Source of the DNA: Lachnospiraceae bacterium
Lineage (GTDB): Bacteria; Bacillota; Clostridia; Lachnospirales; Lachnospiraceae
NCBI GenBank assembly: GCA_024680055.1
Contig: JAILCP010000006.1
Location: 1-64,000, forward strand
DNA length: 64,000 nucleotides
Direction of reading: 5' to 3'
In this document: in pieces, positions 16,839 through 26,147 of the stretch
How positions within the stretch are numbered: the first letter of the stretch is position 1
How the letters are laid out: each line of letters starts with the position of its first letter
The notes under the pieces: model-generated
What the model was told of the DNA's origin: nothing
What the model saw: the letters and a program-made list of their open reading frames with translations, nothing else
The model's database searches: none
Position numbers and translations under genes: made by a program

Positions 16839-19214
16839 AGTTGATTCTCCTTTACTTTCATTTATATTATTACCGGATTCGTTTATGGAATCCAAAGAGG
16901 AAACAGGTTCTGCCGGATGCTTTAACTTTTTGTCTTTGGTAGCATCATGGACGGAAAACAGATTCAATCGCAGTGCATTCATACATACGGTAAATGATGA
17001 AATGGACATGGCAGCCGCTCCAATCATAGGGTTCATTTGTATGGAGTGATATAGTCCTGCAGCCATTGGTATTAAAATTACGTTATAGGCAAAGGCCCAA
17101 AACAGATTCTGGTGGATGCAGCGTAGCGTGGCTCTGGAAAGTCGAATGGCTGCGCTTACGTCGGTCAATTTAGAATTCATAAGTACCACGTCGGCACAAT
17201 CAATGGCCACATCACTTCCGGCGCCAATGGCAATGCCGGTGTCTGCCTTTGTAAGGGCAGGAGCATCGTTGATGCCGTCCCCAACCATGGCAACTTTGCC
17301 TCGTTCTTGCAGCTTGCGAATAATGGCTTCCTTTTCACCGGGGAGCACTTCTGCCACCACGTAATCAACCCCTGCAAGATCGCCCATAGCCTTTGCGGTA
17401 CGTTTGTTATCACCGGTGAGCATAACCACTTCGATTCCCATGTTCTGCAACTCTTTTACTGCAGTGTAAGAGTCGTCTTTTATAACATCAGCCACGGCAA
17501 TCATGCCTAGAAGTTTCCCCTGCTGTTCAAAGAATAAAGGGGTCTTTCCCATGGAGGAAAGTTCTTCTGCCTTTTCCTTAATCTTTGATGGTACGTTAAC
17601 CATTTGTGAGATGTAGTTATAAGAACCTGCATGGTGAGAAACACCCCTAAGATTTCCGGAAAGTCCGTTTCCTGCTACTGCGTTAAAATCGGTGATATCA
17701 AAGGCGGTGCAATGTTTTTTTTCTCCGTAAGTTACAATGGCTTTGGCCAAAGGGTGCTCGGACAGTTTTTCTAAGGAGAAGGCGATATTCAGGAATTCTT
17801 CCTTGGTATAGCCATCTGCTGTAATTATGTCCGTAACCTCCGGTTTACCAACAGTGATGGTGCCGGTTTTATCCAGGGCTACAATCTGGGTACGTCCTGT
17901 ATTTTCCAGGGCTTCGGAAGTCTTAAAAAGGATGCCGTTCTTGGCTCCCATTCCGTTGCCCACCATAATGGCCACAGGGGTTGCAAGACCCAGGGCGCAT
18001 GGACAGGAAATTACCAGAACGGAGATGGCTTTCTCTAAAGCGTAGGAGAGGGGCGCTCCGGTAACAAGCCATAAAATTCCCACAAAGAGAGCAATAAGAA
18101 TAACCACAGGTACAAAGATGCCGGAAACCTTATCTGCAATTCTTGCAATGGGTGCCTTGGTGGCAGAGGCATCACTGACCATTTGTATAATCTGGGAAAA
18201 GGTGGTGTCTTCCCCAATTCGTGTGGCTTTTGCCTTGATAAAACCGGAAGTGTTCATGGTTGCGGCACTGATGTGGTCCCCCTTTTCCTTATCCACCGGA
18301 ATGGATTCGCCGGTCAGGGCGGATTCGTCAATGGCGGTGGAACCTTCAATAATGGTGCCATCCACCGGAATGCTTTCACCCGGTTTCACCATGAAAATAT
18401 CTCCTAAGGTCACTTCATCGATACCGACTTCCATAAAATCGTCGCCCCGTTGAACATAGGCCGTTTTTGGAGCCAGTTTCATAAGATTTTTCAGGGCGTC
18501 GGTGGTCCGACCTTTGGAAAGAGACTCTAAGGTTTTTCCAACTGTGATCAAAGCCGGTATCATGGCAGCTGACTCGTAATACAGCTGATGATGATACAGT
18601 TCAAACAGGGTACCAAAATCTGCGCCGGCCGTAATAAGAACCGTCAGCTTATAAGTGATGTACAAGGACCATCCAAAGGAAATGCCGGAGCCAAGAGCTA
18701 CCAAGGTGTCCATGTTTGGTGAACCATGACGCAGACTTTTAAATCCTGATATAAAAAATGCTCGATTGATGTATATTACAATTAATGCAATCAGCATCTG
18801 GGTAATGGCAAGACCTATAACATTATGATGTAAAAAACCCGGAATTGGTGCCCCAAGCATATTATGCCCCATGGTAAGGTACATTAAAATCACTAACCAG
18901 ACGAGAGATAAGACCAGTCGTCGAAACAGTTTAGGGGTTTCTTTATCTTTTAAAGCTTCTTCTCTTGCTGCAAGCTTTTCACTTTCAGAAAGGGTTCTTT
19001 TGCCGGTGCCATCCTGGACGCTGGCGCCATAACCGGCTTCTTCCACAGAATGGATTACATCAGCTGCATTGACATCTCCTGTTACAGTCATGGAGTTGGT
19101 AAGCAGGGAAACATTTACAGAAGTTACCCCGGGGACCTTGGTAACTGCCTTCTCGACGTGAGCCTGGCAGGCGGCACAGGTCATTCCTGAAACCTGATAT
19201 TTACATTCGTTCAT
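16638..19214 (-). CDS. copA: Copper(I)-exporting P-type ATPase with an extra C-terminal metal-binding domain
   Basis: 858 residues. Order: N-terminal HMA with GMTCAACQ (Cys13, Cys16); eight membrane spans; actuator domain with ALTGESIPV; ion-path motif SCPCALGL (about 402); phosphorylation site DKTGTIT (Asp about 447); hinge GDGINDAPAL; the Cu+ signatures FAYN (TM7) and AMSISS (TM8); then a hydrophilic linker and a second HMA with GMMCEHCEARVKK (Cys804, Cys807). It exports Cu+ from the cytosol. The C-terminal HMA is unusual and looks like a fused CopZ chaperone. The reading frame continues through a region that retains a ribosome site and ATG (see 16638-16838). csoR lies 10 bases upstream on the same strand, giving a csoR-copA operon. 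Confidence 0.96.
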   Translation of the reverse strand: MNECKYQVSGMTCAACQAHVEKAVTKVPGVTSVNVSLLTNSMTVTGDVNAADVIHSVEEAGYGASVQDGTGKRTLSESEKLAAREEALKDKETPKLFRRLVLSLVWLVILMYLTMGHNMLGAPIPGFLHHNVIGLAITQMLIALIVIYINRAFFISGFKSLRHGSPNMDTLVALGSGISFGWSLYITYKLTVLITAGADFGTLFELYHHQLYYESAAMIPALITVGKTLESLSKGRTTDALKNLMKLAPKTAYVQRGDDFMEVGIDEVTLGDIFMVKPGESIPVDGTIIEGSTAIDESALTGESIPVDKEKGDHISAATMNTSGFIKAKATRIGEDTTFSQIIQMVSDASATKAPIARIADKVSGIFVPVVILIALFVGILWLVTGAPLSYALEKAISVLVISCPCALGLATPVAIMVGNGMGAKNGILFKTSEALENTGRTQIVALDKTGTITVGKPEVTDIITADGYTKEEFLNIAFSLEKLSEHPLAKAIVTYGEKKHCTAFDITDFNAVAGNGLSGNLRGVSHHAGSYNYISQMVNVPSKIKEKAEELSSMGKTPLFFEQQGKLLGMIAVADVIKDDSYTAVKELQNMGIEVVMLTGDNKRTAKAMGDLAGVDYVVAEVLPGEKEAIIRKLQERGKVAMVGDGINDAPALTKADTGIAIGAGSDVAIDCADVVLMNSKLTDVSAAIRLSRATLRCIHQNLFWAFAYNVILIPMAAGLYHSIQMNPMIGAAAMSISSFTVCMNALRLNLFSVHDATKDKKLKHPAEPVSSLDSINESGNNINESKGESTMTKEVKIQGMMCEHCEARVKKVLEGLEGVTAADVNKDTGAVLTLASDVSDDTIKAAIEDAGYTYLG

Positions 19215-19224
19215 AGTGCCTCCT

Positions 19225-19509
19225 CTATTTCATTAGTTTTTGTAATACCTGACAAAGTTCTTCAATGGTGTCGTCATTGCCTTCTTTAATATCCTTGGCA
19301 ACGCAATTTTTAATATGACATTCCAAAAGAACTTTATTAAAAGAATTCAAAGCGCTGGTAATGGCGGAAACCTGAATCAGAATATCCGGGCAATAGCGGT
19401 TTTCTTCCACCATTTTTTCGATGCCTCGAATCTGACCCTCCACCTTTTTTAATCTGGTAAGAAGAGCCTTTTTCTCTTCTTCCGAACGCATTTTATGAGT
19501 GTGTATCAT
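19225..19509 (-). CDS. csoR: Copper-sensing transcriptional repressor CsoR
   Basis: 94 residues, the all-helical CsoR/RcnR fold (DUF156). The Cu+ ligands Cys40, His65 and Cys69 are in ENRYCPD and LLECHIKNCV, matching the C-H-C triad of CsoR rather than the RcnR nickel set. It binds DNA when copper-free and is released by Cu+. The start follows AGGAGG. First gene of the csoR-copA unit, with its own operator inside the promoter (19544-19573), so it is autoregulated. Confidence 0.94.
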   Translation of the reverse strand: MIHTHKMRSEEEKKALLTRLKKVEGQIRGIEKMVEENRYCPDILIQVSAITSALNSFNKVLLECHIKNCVAKDIKEGNDDTIEELCQVLQKLMK

Positions 19510-19543
19510 GGAAATCCTCCTAATATTTTATATGCTTTACCAT

Positions 19544-19573
19544 ACTATATACCCCCTAGGGGTATGATGTCAA
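19544..19573 (-). promoter_or_regulatory. csoR-copA promoter with embedded CsoR operator
   Basis: On the minus strand TTGACA (19573-19568), an 18-base spacer and TATAGT (19549-19544). Nearly the whole spacer is the GC-centred palindrome TACCCCCTAGGGGTA (19550-19564), typical of CsoR operators. Repressor binding would block polymerase directly. Confidence 0.85.
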
Positions 19574-19580
19574 CCATATC

Positions 19581-19609
19581 TTTAGACGAAGGTAAAAATA
19601 TGCTATAAT
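19581..19609 (+). promoter_or_regulatory. Promoter of the oxidase-like gene
   Basis: TTTAGA (19581-19586), 17-base spacer, TATAAT (19604-19609), divergent from the csoR promoter; only 16 bases separate it from the CsoR operator. Confidence 0.6.
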
Positions 19610-19640
19610 CAGGGTAGAATTGTAGAAAGGATGGTACAAA

Positions 19641-20117
19641 ATGCGTAGAAACGATAGAGAGATTACAGATCGAAACGAAATGATTGCGGTAATGGAAAAG
19701 TGTGATGTCTGCCGATTGGCTATTAACGATACCAATGGATATCCTTATATCCTCCCTTTGAATTTTGGTATGGAAGTAACAGAGGATAAGATAATTCTGT
19801 ATTTTCACAGTGCCCTGGAAGGGAAAAAGCTGGACCTTTTTTCCAGAGATAAGAGGGTAGGATTTGAAATGGACAGGGATCATAAGCTGCAGTATTTTAA
19901 GGAAAAAGGCTATTGTACCATGTCTTATGAAAGTATTATCGGAAGAGGGAAAATCAGAATTTTGAAAGACGAAGAAAAATTTGGTGCCCTAACCAAACTG
20001 ATGGAACATTATCATCCGGGAAAAGAGGCTCCGTTTAACCCGGCAGCTATGACAAGAACCACAGTTTATTGCCTGGAAGTGGAAGAAATGACCGGAAAGA
20101 GAAAACTTCCCAAATAA
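19641..20117 (+). CDS. Pyridoxamine 5'-phosphate oxidase-like flavoprotein (Nim-related)
   Basis: 158 residues with the split-barrel FMN-binding fold. MRRNDREITDRNEM followed by CDVCRLAINDTNGYPYILPL is the usual opening of the Nim-like branch, and the mid segment YFHSALEGKKLDLF matches the flavin-binding region. Some relatives reduce nitroimidazoles or bind heme, but the cellular substrate of this branch is unknown. AAAGG lies before the ATG. It diverges from csoR, and a possible influence of CsoR on its promoter cannot be excluded given the short distance. Confidence 0.82.
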   Translation: MRRNDREITDRNEMIAVMEKCDVCRLAINDTNGYPYILPLNFGMEVTEDKIILYFHSALEGKKLDLFSRDKRVGFEMDRDHKLQYFKEKGYCTMSYESIIGRGKIRILKDEEKFGALTKLMEHYHPGKEAPFNPAAMTRTTVYCLEVEEMTGKRKLPK

Positions 20118-20189
20118 CAGTCAAGGTCGTTGAACCCACAGAAAAAGAATGTTAACATGAAACAAGGATAAAAGATATGGAGGTGAACC

Positions 20190-20480
20190 ATGAATGTTGA
20201 AGAGAGCTTAGAAAAACTTCTGTCCCTTGCAAAGAAGGACGAAGAATTGAAGCAAAAGCTTTTGGCCACCGTAAATCAAAAAGATCAGGTGGAAGCCTTC
20301 TGCAAAATAGCAGGAGAAGCAGGGGTAGAGATTTCCGTTCTGGATATGATTTATGCAGGACAGGAGGCCTATGCCGCAATGCGAAGAAGTACCAACGGAG
20401 GCGGCGAAAATGCACCTCTTCTGGAGGGTGAAGATGATTACTATGAATTATTTATATCGAGGTTAAATTATGGAAAATAA
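20190..20480 (+). CDS. Nif11-domain-like small protein
   Basis: 96 residues. The first 60 (MNVEESLEKLLSLAKKDEEL, then LLATVNQKDQVEAFCKIAGEAGVEIS) have the two-helix layout of Nif11-like leader domains, which act as leaders of some ribosomal peptides and also occur as free proteins. The tail has a glycine run (STNGGGENAP) and an acidic stretch (LEGEDDYYELF). A strong GGAGGTG precedes the ATG, and a promoter TTGAAC/TAACAT is possible at 20130-20158. The last 11 bases overlap the next gene. No modification enzyme or exporter is adjacent, so a RiPP precursor role is speculative. Confidence is in the gene and approximate family, not the function. Confidence 0.65.
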   Translation: MNVEESLEKLLSLAKKDEELKQKLLATVNQKDQVEAFCKIAGEAGVEISVLDMIYAGQEAYAAMRRSTNGGGENAPLLEGEDDYYELFISRLNYGK

Positions 20481-20865
20481 GCATGTAGAAATAGCAATGG
20501 AATTAAGATCCGGGGCATCTTGCCCAAACTGTGCAGAGACCATTTTAATGGCTTATGCAAAGGAAATGGGCCTGACAAAAGAACAGGCGGCCAATATTGG
20601 AAGTAACTTTGGTGGGGGAATGAAGGCAGGAAGCGTATGCGGTGCCGTATCCGGAGCATTGATGGTACTTGGTGCCATGGGTGTAAAACAGCCTATGAAA
20701 ATCGGAGAATTTCAAAGACGCATTCGAGATAACCATAATGGAATGATCAACTGTGCAGATCTTTTGAAAGCCAATGCCATGGCAGGGGGCGATAAAAAAT
20801 CACATTGTGATGCCATGATTACAGAAGCCATTTTACTTGTAGACGAATATCTGGGGAGAGAGTAA
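20470..20865 (+). CDS. C_GCAxxG_C_C family redox-active protein
   Basis: 131 residues. Cysteines appear in the family pattern: SCPNCAETILMAY at the start, then GGGMKAGSVCGAVSGALMVLG, and a later CAD and HCDAMI. This family of small putative redox proteins is common in anaerobes; its biochemical role is not established. It overlaps the Nif11-like gene by 11 bases and abuts sbcD with no gap, so the three are likely translated from one message. The middle cysteine is in a SVCGAVSG variant of the GCAxxG core. Confidence 0.82.
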   Translation: MENKHVEIAMELRSGASCPNCAETILMAYAKEMGLTKEQAANIGSNFGGGMKAGSVCGAVSGALMVLGAMGVKQPMKIGEFQRRIRDNHNGMINCADLLKANAMAGGDKKSHCDAMITEAILLVDEYLGRE

Positions 20866-22020
20866 ATGAAATTTTTACACTTGGGAGATTTGCATATCGG
20901 GAAAAGTCTTGGTGAATATGATTTATTGGAAGACCAGGAATATATTTTGAAACAAATTCTGGATTTAATTACCGAGGAAGATGTTGATGCAGTCATGATT
21001 GCCGGAGACATCTATGATCGTTCCATCCCAAGTGAAGGGGCAGTGAATATCTTTGATTCCTTTTTGAATCAGTTGGCGCAAAAGAATGTGGAAACCTTTA
21101 TTATTACAGGAAACCACGACTCAGATGACCGAATGAATTATGGAAGAGAGTTCTTTGCCAGACATAGAATTCACATATGCGCAAAGTATATGGGAGAATT
21201 GTTTTGCTATAACCTGGAGGATGAGAAGGGAGAGGTTTCTGTTTATCTTTTGCCTTTTGTAAAAGCCTCTCAGGTAAAACATTATTTTGAAAACGAAAAG
21301 ATTGAAAATTATAATGACGGCGTGCGCACCTTGTTGCAGCACGCTAATGTGGATGGGTCAAAGAGAAATGTTCTCGTGGCCCATCAATTTGTAGCCGGAA
21401 AGTCCGACCCTATGTTTTCCGGTTCCGAATCGGGGGCCACCATCAACGTGGGAACGGTGGAGCGAATCGGATATGATTTGTTTGATGATTTTGATTATGT
21501 GGCCCTTGGACATATTCATATGCCACAGAAAGTGGGTAGAGAGGAAATCAGATACGCAGGTTCTCCTTTAAAGTATTCCGCCAGCGAAGCCAATGGAGTA
21601 AAATCCGTACCCATTGTGACTCTTTCGGAAAAAGGTGAGGTATCCATTCAATTAAGAGAATTACATCCTTTGAGGGATATGAGACAGATCAAAGGAACCA
21701 TGAAGCAGCTTTTATCAGAGGAAAACATTGTGAATCCGCAGGATTTTATCTATGTAACCCTTACCGATGAGGATATTATTCCGGATGCCATGGGGATTTT
21801 TCGACAGCATTATCCAAATACAGTAAAGATTGAATATCACAACTCAAGAACCAGGGAAATAGAAAGTGTAGACATTTCTCACATTTCAAAAAACAAGTCC
21901 TTTGAGACCCTGATTTCAGAGTTTTATGAGAGCATTTATGGGGTAGAAATAGGCGACGAAGAAATGGAACTGCTTAAAAAAGTGGCCGGAGAGGCAGGTG
22001 TAACGGATGAAACCAACTAA
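20866..22020 (+). CDS. sbcD: Exonuclease SbcD (Mre11-type subunit)
   Basis: 384 residues, the nuclease half of the SbcCD complex that opens hairpins and palindromes and degrades double-stranded ends. The metallophosphoesterase motifs are complete: GDLHIGKSL (Asp8, His10), AGDIYDRSIPS, TGNHDSDDR, and GHIHMPQ. It begins one base after the redox-protein stop and overlaps sbcC by 14 bases. An SbcCD target class (palindromes) exists in this same window at 8325-8399. Confidence 0.96.
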   Translation: MKFLHLGDLHIGKSLGEYDLLEDQEYILKQILDLITEEDVDAVMIAGDIYDRSIPSEGAVNIFDSFLNQLAQKNVETFIITGNHDSDDRMNYGREFFARHRIHICAKYMGELFCYNLEDEKGEVSVYLLPFVKASQVKHYFENEKIENYNDGVRTLLQHANVDGSKRNVLVAHQFVAGKSDPMFSGSESGATINVGTVERIGYDLFDDFDYVALGHIHMPQKVGREEIRYAGSPLKYSASEANGVKSVPIVTLSEKGEVSIQLRELHPLRDMRQIKGTMKQLLSEENIVNPQDFIYVTLTDEDIIPDAMGIFRQHYPNTVKIEYHNSRTREIESVDISHISKNKSFETLISEFYESIYGVEIGDEEMELLKKVAGEAGVTDETN

Positions 22021-25000
22021 ACTTACCATCAGCGGATTCGGACCTTATGCAGGAAAGACCCGGGAAATTGATTTTACACAGTTTCAGGATAAGGGTGTGT
22101 TTTTAATCACCGGAGACACCGGCGCGGGGAAAACCACCATTTTTGATGCCATTACCTTTGCTCTGTACGGAGTCACCACAGGAAAATACAAGGACAGTAA
22201 AAATCTTCGTTGTGAACTGGCAAAGGATGACGTGGAAAGCTTTGTGGATTTTTCTTTTACCCATCAGCAAAAGCAGTATCGTATCAAACGTTATCCTGCC
22301 TATCAACGCGCAAAAAAACGAGGTCAGGGTGTCGTTTGGCAGGGAGAAAAAGTGGAGTTTTACCGACCGGGAGAGCCACCAAAGGAAAAACTCACCGATG
22401 TGAATAAGGACGTGGTGGAGCTGCTTGGAATCGATAAGGACCAGTTCAAGCAGGTGGCCATGATTGCCCAGGGAGAGTTTTTGGAACTTTTGAATGCGGA
22501 AACCAAGGATAGAACCGGGATCCTTCGCACCATTTTTCAGACCTCCGGTTATAAGGTGATGGAAGAAAAACTGCTGAATTACAAGAACGAAAGTCAGGAT
22601 GCGGTGAAGGAAGGGCAAAAGAGTATCCTGCAATATTTTTTGGATGTGAAAGCCGGCAGTGACATGCAGGAAGAATTGGAAAAACTGCAAAAAGAAGCGA
22701 AAGAAACCGGAAGTATCTGGAACCTTACAGAGATTATAGAACTTACTGAGAAAATTCTCAAAAAAGATGAAAGTACCTTAAAACAGGAAAAAGAACAGGG
22801 GGAAGCCCTGGAAAAACAGCTGAATCAAAAGAGGGATCAGTTTGCAAAAGCAAACACCGCAAATCAGTTGTTGCAGCGTCTTGAACTAGTAAAAGAAGAG
22901 CTGGAACAGTTGGTAAGTCAAAAAGAGGAAATGAAAGAGGAGGAAGTTCACCTTGGCCTGTGCAAGGCGGTGAATCACCATGTATACCCGGCTTACCTGG
23001 CTTTTGTAAAAAAAGAAAAAGAGATTTTGTCCCTTAACGAAATGCTTTTGCAAAAGCAAACCGAATTAAAAGAGGAAAAAGATAACTTAAAACAGGCAGA
23101 GCTTGAAGAACAAAAAGCAAAGGAAAAAGAGCCTGATATTTTACCGCTGCAGCAGCAGGTGGACAGTACCTTGAGGGAGGAAGAATCCTATAAGGAAAGG
23201 GACCGTGTCACAGAAAAAATGCAGCAGTTTACAGAGACACAACAGTCCATGAAGCTTCAGAAGGAAGACATGGAGCAAAGGGCAATGGAACTTGAGAGAA
23301 AGATTCAAAACCGAAAAGAAATGGTTGCGTCTCTGGAGAAGACACCTGAGAAATTAGGAGAATTAAAGAGAGAACAAGAGGAGATCAATCAGCTCCTTTA
23401 TGAAATACAACAAGTGTTTGACAAAGAACTTTTGGCCTATAAGGAGAAACAAACCCGGTTAATAAAGGCCCAGAAGGACTTTGAAAAAAAGAGAGAAGAC
23501 TTCCTTCTGGCAAAGGAGCGATATGAAAAAATCACCCGTAGGTGGGAAAACTCCAGAGCCGGACTTTTGGCGAAGAATCTAAAAGACGGTGAGCCTTGTC
23601 CGGTGTGCGGATCCTTGCATCATCCGGCTCCGGCCGTCACTCTTGAGGATGATGTTTCAAAAGAGGAAATGGATCGGGAAAAAAATATCTTCGAGACTTT
23701 GGAAAAAGAAAAAAATTCTTTGTTAACCGTTGCGGAAGTTAAGAAAAATGACTACGAAAATGCTATAATAAGTCTTAAGGAAAAAGCGTATCAATGTTTG
23801 AACCATAAACTTGTGCAACTCAATTTTTCTGCAGAAGATATGGAACAGTTGCAGGAACTTTTGCAGCAGGGAAGAGAAAAGGTGCAGAAGCAAAAAGAAG
23901 ACCTGGATGCAAAGGTAGAACAGGGGAAAAAGGATTACGATATCTTTTTATCCTGCAAAAAGGAACTGGAAGAGATTCTGCTAATAGAAAAGGATGAGCT
24001 GGAGGCTGAAAAGCAACGGTTTACGGAGAAGGAAAATGCACTTTTACTTGCCAAGAAAGAAAATGAGATTCTTCTCAATAACCTGAAGAAGCTTCCTTTT
24101 GCAAGCCTGAAAGAGGCTTTGGAACAGGTTCAAAAGAATCAAAAACACATTGATGAAATAAAGAATGAAATAAAAGCGGTCAAAGAAAAGAAAGAGGCCT
24201 TGAATAAAAAGGTGGCAGGCGCAGACGGAGAAATTCTTGCATACAGCCAACGTTTGAAACAGGATGAAGCCGGGAAACAACGTTTATGGGAAGACTATGA
24301 ACAGCAGTTGGAGAAATATGGTATAAAGGATACAGATACCATGAATGCCCTGGTTGTTTCGGAAGAAAAATTGCAGGAAAAAGAAGCAGAACTATCCGCC
24401 TATGACAAGAATGTAAGTACCCATAAGACACAGATGAAGCAGCTTACCGAGGATACAAAGGAAATGCAGATGGCGGATACCGGTCAATTGCAGGAAGAAG
24501 TGGAGCGCCTTACAGAAATTGTGAAACAGGCCCTGGATCGGGTTTCGGCAATATCCAATCGTATAAATAATAATCGGGACCGGCTTGAAAAAATCAGAAA
24601 CCGCAGTGCTCTTCATGGGGATGCGGTAAAAAAAGCACAGATGACAGAACGTTTATATAAGCTGGTTAGGGGAACCTCCGGAAACGGAAGAATTTCCCTG
24701 GAGCAGTATGTGCAGGGCGCAGGTTTTGACGCCATCATCGCCGCGGCCAACAAACGACTTTTACCAATGAGTGACGGTCAGTATGTATTGTATCGAAAAG
24801 ATGCCCTGAGTAAGAGAACTGAGAATTTTCTCGACTTAGAAGTTTTGGATAATTACACAGGTCACAGAAGGCCGGTTGGAACACTTTCCGGGGGAGAAAG
24901 TTTTAAAGCCAGCCTAAGTCTTGCCCTGGGACTATCCGATACCGTATCTTCTGCCATGGGAGGCGTGCAGATGGATGCGTTGTTTATCGACGAGGGATTT

Positions 25001-25180
25001 GGAACACTGGATAAAAAGTCCATTGATAATGCCATGAGCATTTTAACCAATCTTTCGGCCACCAACAAATTGATTGGTGTTATCAGCCACCGTGAGGAGT
25101 TAAAAGAGAGTATTACCAGACAAATTCGGGTAACCAAGGATAGGAACGGAAGCCATATAGAAATCGATAATCAATTTTAG
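22007..25180 (+). CDS. sbcC: Exonuclease SbcC (Rad50-type ATPase)
   Basis: 1057 residues. An N-terminal ATPase half with Walker A GDTGAGKTTIFDA (about 36-48), long coiled coil rich in Glu, Lys and Gln, a zinc hook CPVCGSLHHP (Cys about 531 and 534) at the apex, a second coil, then signature TLSGGESFKASL and Walker B ALFIDEGFGTLD (about 990). It works with SbcD on DNA ends and hairpins. Length is typical. It overlaps sbcD by 14 bases, and the next gene follows after 12 bases. Confidence 0.96.
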   Translation: MKPTKLTISGFGPYAGKTREIDFTQFQDKGVFLITGDTGAGKTTIFDAITFALYGVTTGKYKDSKNLRCELAKDDVESFVDFSFTHQQKQYRIKRYPAYQRAKKRGQGVVWQGEKVEFYRPGEPPKEKLTDVNKDVVELLGIDKDQFKQVAMIAQGEFLELLNAETKDRTGILRTIFQTSGYKVMEEKLLNYKNESQDAVKEGQKSILQYFLDVKAGSDMQEELEKLQKEAKETGSIWNLTEIIELTEKILKKDESTLKQEKEQGEALEKQLNQKRDQFAKANTANQLLQRLELVKEELEQLVSQKEEMKEEEVHLGLCKAVNHHVYPAYLAFVKKEKEILSLNEMLLQKQTELKEEKDNLKQAELEEQKAKEKEPDILPLQQQVDSTLREEESYKERDRVTEKMQQFTETQQSMKLQKEDMEQRAMELERKIQNRKEMVASLEKTPEKLGELKREQEEINQLLYEIQQVFDKELLAYKEKQTRLIKAQKDFEKKREDFLLAKERYEKITRRWENSRAGLLAKNLKDGEPCPVCGSLHHPAPAVTLEDDVSKEEMDREKNIFETLEKEKNSLLTVAEVKKNDYENAIISLKEKAYQCLNHKLVQLNFSAEDMEQLQELLQQGREKVQKQKEDLDAKVEQGKKDYDIFLSCKKELEEILLIEKDELEAEKQRFTEKENALLLAKKENEILLNNLKKLPFASLKEALEQVQKNQKHIDEIKNEIKAVKEKKEALNKKVAGADGEILAYSQRLKQDEAGKQRLWEDYEQQLEKYGIKDTDTMNALVVSEEKLQEKEAELSAYDKNVSTHKTQMKQLTEDTKEMQMADTGQLQEEVERLTEIVKQALDRVSAISNRINNNRDRLEKIRNRSALHGDAVKKAQMTERLYKLVRGTSGNGRISLEQYVQGAGFDAIIAAANKRLLPMSDGQYVLYRKDALSKRTENFLDLEVLDNYTGHRRPVGTLSGGESFKASLSLALGLSDTVSSAMGGVQMDALFIDEGFGTLDKKSIDNAMSILTNLSATNKLIGVISHREELKESITRQIRVTKDRNGSHIEIDNQF

Positions 25181-25192
25181 GGGAGGAGCAAT

Positions 25193-26065
25193 ATGACAGA
25201 GGAAAGAGCGAAACAAATCGGAGTGGAATTTGCCAAAAAAAGCAAGGTGTCACCGGAGGAAGTGGAGCTTTTTAAAAAAGCCATGATCTTTTTAATCACG
25301 GATAAAAAAGATCCCTGGGCCATGATGTTACTTGGCACCTATTATTATGAGAAGAAGGATTTTGATCCCGCGCTGGAGTTGTACGAAAGGGCAGCGCATC
25401 TGGATTACGACGACGCTTACGATTATTTGGGATTTATTTGGTATTACGGTCGAACCGGAACCAAGGATTATGAAAAAGCCTACAAGTATTTTCATCATCT
25501 TATGGAAAAAGGCAACTATGAGGGAACCTATAAGGTGGCAGACATGTACAAGCATGGCTACTACGTGGAAAAAGATGAAGAAAAATACGAGCGTATGATT
25601 GAGGAGTTGTATCCCAAGGTGCGGGAGTGCATCAACGTTTACGATCCGGTGCCTGAGGTGTACACCAGATATGCGGAAATTCTGGCGAAACGGGGTAAGG
25701 AGCACGAAGCGGTGAATTTGTATTTCCGGGCAAAAAAGTTTTTGGCACAGCGAATCAAACACAACAGTTTCTTCGGAAATTTAAATATTATGCGCCATCT
25801 CATAGACGATTTGTACGAACTGGTGGAATTTGATGAGGGTTACTTTGATTTTTATGACACCTATTATCTGTTAAAAGAGCCTCACAGCATTTCCTTTTTA
25901 AAGGACAACGCCGTGATGCGATTAAAATCCACCGAGGATGGCTGTGTATGTTTCAACGGAAAATGGTATGAGAACCGGGATGAATTTTTCCAATATGCCG
26001 AGGTTTCCGGAGTGAAGCTTACCACCATTTACGAAGAGCTGTATGGATTTGATTTATTAAATTAA
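25193..26065 (+). CDS. Sel1/TPR-repeat protein
   Basis: 290 residues, soluble. Helical repeats of the Sel1 type are visible around PWAMMLLGTYYYEKKDFDPA, AAHLDYDDAYDYLGFIWYYG and GNYEGTYKVADMYKHGYYVE, with an aromatic-rich helical C-terminal part ending at YGFDLLN. Such repeats mediate protein-protein contacts. A good GGGGAGG ribosome site is 12 bases from the end of sbcC, so it may ride on the sbcDC transcript. No partner is evident. Confidence 0.8.
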   Translation: MTEERAKQIGVEFAKKSKVSPEEVELFKKAMIFLITDKKDPWAMMLLGTYYYEKKDFDPALELYERAAHLDYDDAYDYLGFIWYYGRTGTKDYEKAYKYFHHLMEKGNYEGTYKVADMYKHGYYVEKDEEKYERMIEELYPKVRECINVYDPVPEVYTRYAEILAKRGKEHEAVNLYFRAKKFLAQRIKHNSFFGNLNIMRHLIDDLYELVEFDEGYFDFYDTYYLLKEPHSISFLKDNAVMRLKSTEDGCVCFNGKWYENRDEFFQYAEVSGVKLTTIYEELYGFDLLN

Positions 26066-26147
26066 AAACAGCCATGGTTTTGACACAACTGGATGTTATA
26101 ATTTTTTAATCAAAGGTTTATCACTATATGAATTGGGGGTTTTGATT

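Noticed and set aside
26089..26105. TTGACA and TATAAT upstream of the zinc-ribbon gene as one promoter
   Set aside because: The spacer is only 11 bases; sigma-A promoters need about 16-18. The hexamers may belong to different or no promoters.
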